Below are positions 56,757 to 64,000 of a stretch of DNA of 64,000 nt, piece after piece; positions within the stretch are counted from its first letter, which is position 1, and each line of letters begins with the position of its first letter. The DNA comes from Saccharicrinis aurantiacus. Lineage in GTDB: Bacteria; Bacteroidota; Bacteroidia; Bacteroidales; Marinilabiliaceae. Position numbers and translations under genes: made by a program. A model generated the notes under the pieces. That model was not told the DNA's origin and made no database searches. It worked only from the letters and a program-made list of their open reading frames with translations. The stretch spans positions 124,001 to 188,000 of the forward strand of contig NZ_LYBV02000017.1 in assembly GCF_001660705.2 (NCBI RefSeq). Direction: 5' to 3'.

Positions 56757-58106
56757 TTAAGGTAAGGATAAATACATTTTGTTTTCTAGAGGGTGCTCAT
56801 AAGGCTTTGGCATACTAATATATTGCATTTTACTTGAACTACTTTTGAATACTTCATTATCCTCACCGGAATTATTTATTAGATTAAATGCAGCATTCAT
56901 GAACGGATCATCATCAGCTCCTAGTTCAGCATAAAAACTATCGTACATCTGAATTTGAGGAGATAAACCAATGGAATAATCTATTGAATTGTTAACATTC
57001 TCAGCTTTCATAACGATTGGTTGTATAGCCCAGCCGTGATCACTATCTAGATCGTTAATTGTTATAGAACCATAATATTTACCCTGTGTTTTTTCACCTA
57101 TTTGAACCACATTCATATACGGTGATAGGGCATAAATTAGCATTTCGCTTGCTGACGCCGTTGATGGTGTGGTTAGTACATATAAGTTTTGAAGGTTTAA
57201 ATTATTCGGATGCTTTAAAAACCTATCTATAAATATACTTTCATCATCAGGATACTTAGTTGCTAAATAATCACTTACTGTATTATTATAAGATGATCTT
57301 ATAAATACTTCATCAGCTATAGATGATGGCCCAATCATTGAAGCTAATAACTTTGCTGTTGCTACAGATCCTCCCCCATTATATCGTAAATCAAGAATTA
57401 AATCTTGTACTCCTTGTTCTTTAAACTCTGCAAATAGACTTTCTAAATCGGCACTTAAGCTTGAAATAAATGATGTATAAGCCAAATAAGCTATAATATG
57501 CCCATCTCGGTCCTGAACATGTGTTTTCAATATAGGATTAATATGTATTTCTTCTGGGGATAACACAATTGGCTGATCTAAGGGTTCAGCTACACCACTT
57601 TTCATTGTTCCTAGGGTAAGCGAAATAGATTCATTATCAAAAAGCTCAGCATATGTGTTTTCACTTAAAGAATGTCCATTTACTTCTATTATAATATCTC
57701 CTCTTTTTAAATTAGCTCTCGATGCGGGGGTATTGGGGTAAACAAATTCAACAAAACCAATCCAATCAGAACTTCCTTCACTTATTAATGCCGGTCTAAC
57801 AGAGTAACCATATTCTTTACGTACTCCATTAAAATAATCAACTAAGCCCTGATAATCGCTCGTAATAAATGACCACTTATCAATTGAAGAGTACAATAAC
57901 TTATCAAAATACACTTTACAGTCTGTTTGCTCATGAGGAGATAACTCTGGCATCTGTTCTTCCCAATAATAATTGGTGGACATACTCTCATGAATGAATT
58001 CATTAACTTTTTCTAATTGGGAAAGTTCTATTTGCTTATCCTTTTTGCATCCAACGCATAAAAAAACTGCAATTAGGATTAAAATAGCAGAATCAAATAA
58101 TTTCAT
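56757..58106 (-). CDS. S41 family (C-terminal processing) peptidase, lipoprotein
   Basis: A 449-residue envelope protease. Signal with lipobox CVGC (Cys20); PDZ domain (about 110-180) with IIEVNGHSL; tail-specific protease domain (about 200-380) with catalytic S318 in TPSTASASEML and K343 in KTQGKYYGS, 25 residues apart as in Tsp/Prc. YNGGGSV supplies the oxyanion loop. By family it degrades or trims periplasmic proteins from the C terminus. Monocistronic by position. Confidence 0.93.
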   Translation of the reverse strand: MKLFDSAILILIAVFLCVGCKKDKQIELSQLEKVNEFIHESMSTNYYWEEQMPELSPHEQTDCKVYFDKLLYSSIDKWSFITSDYQGLVDYFNGVRKEYGYSVRPALISEGSSDWIGFVEFVYPNTPASRANLKRGDIIIEVNGHSLSENTYAELFDNESISLTLGTMKSGVAEPLDQPIVLSPEEIHINPILKTHVQDRDGHIIAYLAYTSFISSLSADLESLFAEFKEQGVQDLILDLRYNGGGSVATAKLLASMIGPSSIADEVFIRSSYNNTVSDYLATKYPDDESIFIDRFLKHPNNLNLQNLYVLTTPSTASASEMLIYALSPYMNVVQIGEKTQGKYYGSITINDLDSDHGWAIQPIVMKAENVNNSIDYSIGLSPQIQMYDSFYAELGADDDPFMNAAFNLINNSGEDNEVFKSSSSKMQYISMPKPYEHPLENKMYLSLP

Positions 58107-58288
58107 AGAATTGATAAATTGTTTTAGTTATTAGATCTGCAACTTAAATATATCATTTGATAGATGCCAATACAATATCAGTTATTGTACATTATTACAC
58201 CCTACGAAAGTGCACTTAATAATGAATATAAATAAGACTAATAGCAGGGTGTTTTAATGCTTATTTTTCGATAAAATAAGTTTTAATA

Positions 58289-58296
58289 TATCTTTG
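58289..58296 (+). promoter_or_regulatory. -7 promoter element before the ferredoxin-nitroreductase gene
   Basis: TATCTTTG, a perfect TAnnTTTG, overlapping an in-frame TTG (58294). It supports the ATG at 58321 as the true start, with a leader of about 19 nt. Confidence 0.5.
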
Positions 58297-58320
58297 TGCC
58301 TACCAGTTATTAAACAAATT

Positions 58321-59151
58321 ATGATGATAGATTTTAAAATAGATATTGAAAAATGCACCGAATGTAGCCTATGCTCTAAGGAGTGCCCAACCTTGATAAT
58401 TGACGGAAAGAAAGGTATACCTGAAATAAAAGAAGGCAAAGAAAAACAATGTATAAAATGCCAACACTGTTTGGCTGTTTGTCCAACGGGTGCATTATCT
58501 ATACTAGGTAAAAATCCTGAAGACAGTGTTTTGGTAAAAGGCGAAATTCCTTCCACGAACGCCATGAAACACCTTATACAAACCAGACGAACTATTCGTA
58601 AGTATAAAGATGAGGTTTTAAGCACTTCTGAATTGAATGATTTATTGCAAACAGCGGCTTTTGCACCTACTGGTCATAATAAGAATCAAGTACTTTTAAC
58701 CCTTACTAAGTCAACTGAACAACGTGATAAGCTAAGAGTTTTAGTTTATGATGCTATAAAAGAAGTAATAGATGCAGGGAAATTACCTGACTCTCTAGCC
58801 ATGTTTGGAAGTTTTCAGAAGGTATGGGATAGTAAAGGTATTGATGTGTTGTTTAGAAATGCACCCCACATTATTTTAGCTTCTGCTCCTAGTTCTATTA
58901 ACTCATGTGTTGCCGATTGTGTTATTTCTCTTACTTACATGGAACTATATGCAAACACCAAAGGTATAGGTACTCTTTGGGATGGATTGGCGAAAGTTGT
59001 ATTTGATAAAATTGCTCCTGAACTAAAATTGCAGTTAGGTATACCTGAAGAACATACTTTAGGGTATATTATGGTTTTTGGTAAACCTGCGGTTAAGTAC
59101 ACTCGGTCTGTACAAAGTGAAGGCTTAAATGTAAATACATTAAATTTATAA
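58321..59151 (+). CDS. Nitroreductase with N-terminal 2[4Fe-4S] ferredoxin domain
   Basis: A 276-residue fusion: ferredoxin domain (about 1-70) with two Cys clusters, CTECSLCSKECP and CIKCQHCLAVCPTGAL, followed by an FMN nitroreductase domain (about 80-276; RRTIRKYKDEVL, TAAFAPTGHNKNQ). Electrons likely pass from a reduced partner through the clusters to FMN; the natural acceptor is unknown. Such fusions are typical of anaerobes and fit a facultative or anaerobic lifestyle. A second ATG at 58324 is an equal alternative start. Confidence 0.92.
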   Translation: MMIDFKIDIEKCTECSLCSKECPTLIIDGKKGIPEIKEGKEKQCIKCQHCLAVCPTGALSILGKNPEDSVLVKGEIPSTNAMKHLIQTRRTIRKYKDEVLSTSELNDLLQTAAFAPTGHNKNQVLLTLTKSTEQRDKLRVLVYDAIKEVIDAGKLPDSLAMFGSFQKVWDSKGIDVLFRNAPHIILASAPSSINSCVADCVISLTYMELYANTKGIGTLWDGLAKVVFDKIAPELKLQLGIPEEHTLGYIMVFGKPAVKYTRSVQSEGLNVNTLNL

Positions 59152-59158
59152 TAACAAC

Positions 59159-59187
59159 TCCCCAACACTCACATCGAGTATTGGGGA
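59159..59187. terminator. Hairpin between convergent genes
   Basis: TCCCCAACACTC (59159-59170) and GAGTATTGGGGA (59176-59187) form an 11-of-12 bp stem with a 5-nt loop between the nitroreductase and ABC-F stops; U-tracts are weak on both sides. Confidence 0.65.
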
Positions 59188-59193
59188 TAATTC

Positions 59194-60831
59194 TTATTTA
59201 TTAGCTTCTAATTCGGTAAGATGTTCCATTTTTTTACGTTCTAAGAACTCCTGTATTCCTTCAAAGTGTTCTTTTACTTTCTTATTTCCAAACTCATATA
59301 TCTTACTGATTAAACCATCCAAGAAATCACGATCGTGACTTACCAAAATCAAAGTTCCATCGTAAGCCATTAGGGCTTGTTTTAAAATATCCTTAGTTCT
59401 TATATCTAAATGATTAGTAGGCTCATCTAATATTAAAAGATTGTATGGTTCAAGCAAAAGCTTAATCATAGCCAAGCGAGTTCGTTCACCACCTGATAAA
59501 ACTTTTACCTTCTTTTCTAAATCGTCGCCTCTAAACATAAAGGCTCCTAGTATATCTTTTATCTTAGTTCTAATTTCTCCTTTTGCAATATCATCAATAG
59601 ATTGAAATATAGTTAACTCCTCATCCAGTAATGAAGCTTCATTTTGAGCAAAATAACCCACCTTAGTATTGTGGCCCAAAGTTAGCTCACCATTGTGTTT
59701 TAACTCACTCATAATGGCCTTTATCAAGGTAGATTTACCTTCACCATTCTTTCCTACAAAGGCCACCTTCTCCCCTCTTTCTATCGCAAATGAAACCTCC
59801 GAGAAAACAAGATGATCATCGTAAGTTTTCTCCACATCTTTCGCAATTACCGGATAATCGCCTGAACGAGGTGCTGGAGGAAACCTCAATCGTAAATGTG
59901 AAGTATCTACTTCATCTACTTCAAGAATTTCTAATTTCTCAAGCATTCTAACGCGAGACTGTACTTGATTGGTTTTTGAATAAGTTCCTCTAAAGCGCTC
60001 AATAAATTCCATATTATCAGCAATCATCTTTTGCTGCTCATCATAAGCCTTCTGCTGCTGTTCTCTTCGCTCTTGGCGATGTATCAAATACTGCGAATAG
60101 TTAACCTTGTAATCATATATACGTCCCATCGTCACCTCAATAGTACGTGTGGTGATATTATCGATAAAAGCTTTATCGTGCGAAATAACAATAACTGCTT
60201 TAGCACTATTTATTAAGAAATCTTCAAGCCATTGAACCGATTCAATATCGAGGTGGTTGGTTGGCTCATCAAGAAGTATTAAATCCGGATCGCGCAAAAG
60301 GATTTTTGCTAACTCAATACGCATTCGCCAACCTCCACTGAATTCTCTAGTTGGTCGAGTAAAATCTTCCCTTAAAAAACCTAAACCTAATAATATCTTT
60401 TCAACCTCTGCATCAAAATTTATTTCGCCTAGACTGTATACTTTTTCGCTCAGGACACTAACCTTCTCAATAATTCCGTAGTATTCTTCACTCTCATAAT
60501 CAGTTCTTGTTTCTAACTGCTTATTTAGTGCTTCCATTTCTGTTTGCATCTGTATAAGCTCACTAAAAGCTTGCGATGCTTCTTCAAAAACAGTGCGGTC
60601 ATTATCTGTCATCAAATGCTGAGGAAGGTATGCTATAACAGAATCGCTTGGTGCAGAAACTCTACCCATTGAAGGAGCCTGAGCACCCGCCATTATTTTT
60701 AGTAATGTTGATTTTCCTGCTCCATTTTTTCCCATCAAAGCAATTCGATCTTTTTCATTAACTACGAATGAAACATCTTTGAAAAGTGTACTCCCTCCAA
60801 ATTCTACTCCTAAACCTTCTATCGAAATCAT
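59194..60831 (-). CDS. ABC-F family ATPase, second copy, without C-terminal coiled coil
   Basis: A 545-residue ABC-F protein from the ATG at 60831 (MISIEGLGVEFGG); an upstream TTG at 60858 overlaps the promoter box and is rejected. Two ABC domains with Walker A ALMGKNGAGKST and AFVGKNGEGKST, signatures FSGGWRMR and LSGGERTR, and DEPTNHLDIES / DEPTNHLDIRT. Closely similar along its length to the protein at 12025-13980, but it ends about residue 545 where the other continues with a coiled coil. Probably a ribosome-associated translation factor; a resistance role is possible but unsupported. Confidence 0.9.
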   Translation of the reverse strand: MISIEGLGVEFGGSTLFKDVSFVVNEKDRIALMGKNGAGKSTLLKIMAGAQAPSMGRVSAPSDSVIAYLPQHLMTDNDRTVFEEASQAFSELIQMQTEMEALNKQLETRTDYESEEYYGIIEKVSVLSEKVYSLGEINFDAEVEKILLGLGFLREDFTRPTREFSGGWRMRIELAKILLRDPDLILLDEPTNHLDIESVQWLEDFLINSAKAVIVISHDKAFIDNITTRTIEVTMGRIYDYKVNYSQYLIHRQERREQQQKAYDEQQKMIADNMEFIERFRGTYSKTNQVQSRVRMLEKLEILEVDEVDTSHLRLRFPPAPRSGDYPVIAKDVEKTYDDHLVFSEVSFAIERGEKVAFVGKNGEGKSTLIKAIMSELKHNGELTLGHNTKVGYFAQNEASLLDEELTIFQSIDDIAKGEIRTKIKDILGAFMFRGDDLEKKVKVLSGGERTRLAMIKLLLEPYNLLILDEPTNHLDIRTKDILKQALMAYDGTLILVSHDRDFLDGLISKIYEFGNKKVKEHFEGIQEFLERKKMEHLTELEANK

Positions 60832-60855
60832 TTGTGCTATTTTTATTTCAGAGCG

Positions 60856-60863
60856 CAAATATA
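60856..60863 (-). promoter_or_regulatory. -7 promoter element before the second ABC-F gene
   Basis: Minus-strand TATATTTG, a perfect TAnnTTTG; leader about 18 nt to the ATG at 60831. Confidence 0.5.
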
Positions 60864-61005
60864 ATTAGTATGTTTTTATATTAATTATCCAGTAGAAAGA
60901 AAATCGAAGATTAAGAGAACTATTTTTAGAGGAGAAATTATTGATTGGGGTTATTATGGATAATCTTTTTAAACTTAAAATCAGATAGCAACAAAATTTA
61001 TTTAT

Positions 61006-61038
61006 AAAAAGAGAGGCCATCTCATTTGAGACAGCCTC
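61006..61038 (-). terminator. Intrinsic terminator of the second RND pump operon
   Basis: GAGGC...TCTCA pairs with TGAGA...GCCTC (61013-61038; two internal mismatches) and the minus strand continues with a T run. Confidence 0.75.
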
Positions 61039-61100
61039 ATCCTTATTAGTTCTTATTCTATATACTTTTAATGTATATTCTAATACTGAAAGTAGATTTA

Positions 61101-62477
61101 TTAATTACGCCATCCACCGCCAAGGGCCTCGTAAATAGATATCATTGAGGTAAGTTTAGAAACCTTTATGTCAATAATATTTATTTCGGCATTGAGTTCT
61201 GAGTTTTGAGCAATTAGCACCTCTAAATAGGTTGCAAATCCACTGGTTAAAAGATCTTCAGAGTATGTCACCGCCTTATTTAAAGCCTCTAACTCATCAG
61301 ATTTAACTTTGTACTTTTCTGTAGCTGCTTGGTAGTTAATTAAAGCATCAGACACTTGTGTTGATGCACCCGTAATCGATTTTTTAAAATCGATAAAAGC
61401 TTGTTCTTGCTGTGCCTTTGCAACTTCAAGAGCTGTTCTATTTCTGCGTTTGTTAAAAATTGGCTGCGTTAAATTAGCAGCTGCGTTATATAGCAAAGCA
61501 TCTTTATTAAACCAGAGTGATGGATCCATAGCCTGTAAACCACCCGAAGCGCTTATGCTAATGTTTGGGTAAAAACTAGTACGAGCCACATTGGTTTGCT
61601 CAAAAGCCTGCATAAGCCTGAACTCCGCAGCACGCACATCAGGACGATTGGCCAACAATAAGGCTGGTACGCCTGTTTCTACAGATTTAGCTGTATTGAT
61701 ATCATTTAACTGACTTCTTTTTATATCTGCATACTCACGACCCAATATTAGGTTTATTGTATTCTCTAACAGTTTCTGCATTCTATTAAAGTCAACCAAT
61801 AGCGCTTCTGTTGCATGTAATTGAGCCTTTGTTTGCATCACTCCTGCTTCGTTAACTCTACCACTCTTTTTTAGCTCCATCATCACCTCAAAACTTTCCT
61901 TCCTGTTGGCAATGGTTTTATGCATCAAATCGATTTGTGCATCAGCCTTAATCAACTGAAAATAAGCCGATGCTAAATTAGCCACTAAAGCTGTTTGTAT
62001 GGCTTTGGTATCTTCTTGCACCTGAAATAAAGTGGCTTTAGCAGCATTTTTATTGGCTGTTATTCTCCCCCAAATATCGGGCTCCCAAGTTAAGCTTCCC
62101 TTAAGACTGTACTCTTCAAAGCTAAGTCCTTGCATCCACGATTGATTGGACATCTTATTTTCGGCTACACCTAAATTAGCCGATAAGGTTGGCATATATT
62201 CAGCTTTCCCTTGTTTAAATAAAGCCTCAGCGGCAAGTACTCTTTGGTAAGCCATTAATAAGTCGAAGTTATTCTCCAATGCCTCATTAATTAAGTCCTT
62301 TAGAGTTGGATCAGTAAAAAACTCGTTCCAAGGCATTTCTGCTAAGGAAGTGGAGTCTTTTAATGTTACATCGCGATAAGCCTCTGATAGTTCGAGCTCA
62401 GGTCGCGTGTATTTTTTGGTAACTAAGCACGATGTAAATATCATGCTTAGTAGTATTATATAAGTAGTTTGTTTCAT
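61101..62477 (-). CDS. NodT-type outer membrane efflux lipoprotein (TolC family)
   Basis: A 458-residue outer membrane factor from the ATG at 62477 (MKQTTYI); an ATG at 62495 is in frame but adds six polar residues before the signal. Lipobox FTSC (Cys17), KKYTRPELELSEAYRD after it, and two OEP repeats of long helices (LANRPDVRAAEFRLMQAFEQTNVARTSFYPNISISAS is the classic NodT stretch). It completes the tripartite pump with the RND permease ending 35 bp upstream. The adaptor must be further upstream, outside the window. Confidence 0.92.
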   Translation of the reverse strand: MKQTTYIILLSMIFTSCLVTKKYTRPELELSEAYRDVTLKDSTSLAEMPWNEFFTDPTLKDLINEALENNFDLLMAYQRVLAAEALFKQGKAEYMPTLSANLGVAENKMSNQSWMQGLSFEEYSLKGSLTWEPDIWGRITANKNAAKATLFQVQEDTKAIQTALVANLASAYFQLIKADAQIDLMHKTIANRKESFEVMMELKKSGRVNEAGVMQTKAQLHATEALLVDFNRMQKLLENTINLILGREYADIKRSQLNDINTAKSVETGVPALLLANRPDVRAAEFRLMQAFEQTNVARTSFYPNISISASGGLQAMDPSLWFNKDALLYNAAANLTQPIFNKRRNRTALEVAKAQQEQAFIDFKKSITGASTQVSDALINYQAATEKYKVKSDELEALNKAVTYSEDLLTSGFATYLEVLIAQNSELNAEINIIDIKVSKLTSMISIYEALGGGWRN

Positions 62478-62512
62478 ATTTAATTGTTCTCTCATTAATT
62501 AATCTGTTGCAG

Positions 62513-64000
62513 TTAATCAAACTTCTTAACTTTTTCTTTGTCGAACTCCAACTCATCCACATCTACCAATTTTTGTGTAAAATGCTTGGTACCACCTTTA
62601 ATACGCTCCTGTAAAGACTGGAATATCACAAACAAGGTTGGTATTACAAATACCCCAAGCACAGTTCCGATGAACATACCACCTACAGCACCCGTACCAA
62701 TGGATTTGTTACCCATTGCACCAGCTCCTGTGGCCACCATTAAAGGGATAAGACCTAGAACACAGGTAAACGAAGTCATAATAATTGGACGCAGACGAAC
62801 ACGCGCTGCATCAACAGCCGACTTGTATAAAGAATCTCCATTACGGCGGTTCTGAAGGGCATACTCCACAATTAATATGGCATTTTTACCCAATAGTCCG
62901 ATCAACATAATAAGTGCCACCTGGAAGTAAATATTATTCTCTATTCCGAATAAATTGATAAATACAATGGCTCCGAATACTCCAACAGGTAATGATAGAA
63001 GAACCGAGAAAGGAATAATGTAACTTTCGTATTGTGCCGATAGTAAGAAATAAACAAATATTAAACTCAATGCAAATACAATAGCCGAATCGCCACCGGA
63101 TTTACGTTCTTCACGAGTCATACCCGAAAACTCATATCCAAAACCAGTAGGGAGTGTTTCTGCCACCTCTTCAATGGCTTTAATAGCATCCCCAGAACTA
63201 TACCCCGGTGCTGCTGCCCCTATTATTTTAGCAGCATTAAACAAGTTGAAACGCTCTACCAAATCAGGACCATTTGTTTTTGTCATAGAAACAAACTGAC
63301 TGATAGCAACCGATTCGTTTTTACCATTTCTGATGTATATATTATTTAATGCTTCTGCCGTTGCTCGTTCTTCAGGGCGTGCCTGAATCACTACACGATA
63401 TTGTTTACCAAAACGGTTAAAATCGGAAATATATCTACTACCAAAATAAGCTTGCATTGTACTAAATAATGTACTTACATCTAAGCCCGCTTCCTTAACT
63501 TTTTCTACATTAACCTCCATCTCGTATTGCGGATATTTGGTAGAAAATGTAGTAATAGCATAAGCTACTTCTGGTCGCTTATTAAGCTCCATTAAAAAGG
63601 CCTGTGCTTTGGCTTCCATATTTTTTAAGTCGCCACCCGTTTTATCTTGTAACTGAAATTCGAAACCTGAATTGTTACCGAAACCACGGACAGTTGGAGG
63701 CGTAAAAAATAAAATATTGGCTTCTTTAATATGAGCTACTGCACCATACAATTGCTTAACAACAGCATTTACTTGCTCACTATCTTTTGTTCGTTCATCC
63801 CAAGGATTCAATTTAATTACCGCAAAGGCTCTTGACGATCCGTTGGTACCACTCATCAAACTAAAACCATTGATAAACATTCTGGTTTTTACAATTGGCA
63901 TGGCAGCAATAATATCATCTAGCTGTTCGCCAATTGCAGTGGTTCTTTCTAATGTTGAACCTGGCGGAAGTTCAATATCACAATAAATAGTTCCTTGATC
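62513..64000 (-). CDS. RND (HAE1/AcrB-like) efflux permease, C-terminal part, cut by window edge
   Basis: The frame is open to the window end: 496 codons, beginning DQGTIYCDIELPPGSTLERT, which matches the start of the second periplasmic loop of AcrB-type pumps, so about half of a roughly 1050-residue protein is here. Features: porter subdomains (to about 250), GMTREERKSGG, membrane helices 8-12 with QVALIMLIGLLGKNAILIVEYA and RPIIMTSFTCVLGLIPL. An internal ATG at 63901 is not the start. Co-transcribed with the NodT-type channel gene downstream. Different branch from the RND gene at 38617-41676. Confidence 0.95.
   Translation of the reverse strand, partial: DQGTIYCDIELPPGSTLERTTAIGEQLDDIIAAMPIVKTRMFINGFSLMSGTNGSSRAFAVIKLNPWDERTKDSEQVNAVVKQLYGAVAHIKEANILFFTPPTVRGFGNNSGFEFQLQDKTGGDLKNMEAKAQAFLMELNKRPEVAYAITTFSTKYPQYEMEVNVEKVKEAGLDVSTLFSTMQAYFGSRYISDFNRFGKQYRVVIQARPEERATAEALNNIYIRNGKNESVAISQFVSMTKTNGPDLVERFNLFNAAKIIGAAAPGYSSGDAIKAIEEVAETLPTGFGYEFSGMTREERKSGGDSAIVFALSLIFVYFLLSAQYESYIIPFSVLLSLPVGVFGAIVFINLFGIENNIYFQVALIMLIGLLGKNAILIVEYALQNRRNGDSLYKSAVDAARVRLRPIIMTSFTCVLGLIPLMVATGAGAMGNKSIGTGAVGGMFIGTVLGVFVIPTLFVIFQSLQERIKGGTKHFTQKLVDVDELEFDKEKVKKFD

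Noticed and set aside
59159-59187. Regulatory operator for the second ABC-F gene
   Set aside because: It lies between two stop codons, not in front of a start, so a terminator or 3' hairpin is the simpler reading.
63901-63903. Start codon of the right-hand RND gene
   Set aside because: The frame continues to the window edge and the upstream residues match the AcrB second periplasmic loop, so the ATG is internal.

Overview
The window looks like an ordinary chromosomal segment of a low-GC member of the Bacteroidota, most likely a marine-type Bacteroidales/Marinilabiliales relative (an inference). The evidence is the gene content (GH97 glycosidase, DUF6377 regulator, DUF4301, DUF4197, DUF368, OMP_b-brl_3 TonB-type receptor, LytTR systems), the lack of clear Shine-Dalgarno sequences, and many copies of the Bacteroidota -7 promoter element TAnnTTTG 15-50 nt before start codons. 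I recognised no tRNA, rRNA, CRISPR array, transposase or integrase. The GT2 gene at the left edge and the RND pump gene at the right edge are cut by the window.

Layout. 1-4.7 kb: glycan/lipid mannosyltransferase-type genes and a secreted arylsulfatase. 4.7-9.3 kb: an ECF sigma / small membrane protein / CpxP-Spy-like operon resembling a metal or envelope-stress sensor unit, plus an orphan PAS sensor kinase. 9.3-19.5 kb: housekeeping genes (rsmE, a UroD-family protein, rlmB, an ABC-F ATPase, a LysM/periplasmic-binding lipoprotein, dnaA, an MCE/MlaD protein). 19.7-29.4 kb: mostly + strand genes (YgiQ radical SAM, DUF4197 lipoprotein, DUF4301, TPR, phosphosulfolactate synthase, DUF368, aroE) with one TIGR01212 radical SAM gene on the other strand. 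29.4-35.4 kb: M49 peptidase, secreted unknown, DUF6132, MATE exporter, ArsC-like protein. 35.4-42.7 kb: an RND tripartite pump operon followed by its likely LytS/LytTR two-component partner.

42.9-45.7 kb is the accessory-looking part. A small membrane protein gene is followed by 749 bp without a gene. That gap holds an eleven-unit array of 16-bp imperfect palindromes spaced every 22-23 bp, in two blocks whose arm sequences change together so that pairing is kept. It includes a perfect 23-bp inverted repeat, and a 20-bp exact direct repeat brackets the whole segment. Next to it are a small membrane protein, a 107-bp imperfect inverted repeat that overlaps a stop codon, and a DUF3267 metalloprotease-like gene. 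This array is the strongest candidate in the window for something undescribed.

45.7-64 kb: a SusB-type GH97 enzyme beside a DUF6377 regulator; a TetR/SDR/DoxX unit with two matching operator palindromes; a TonB-type receptor; a YyaL/DUF255 protein; an S41 protease lipoprotein; a ferredoxin-nitroreductase; a second ABC-F ATPase; and a second RND pump with its outer-membrane lipoprotein. Most convergent gene pairs are separated by hairpin terminators, several of them bidirectional.
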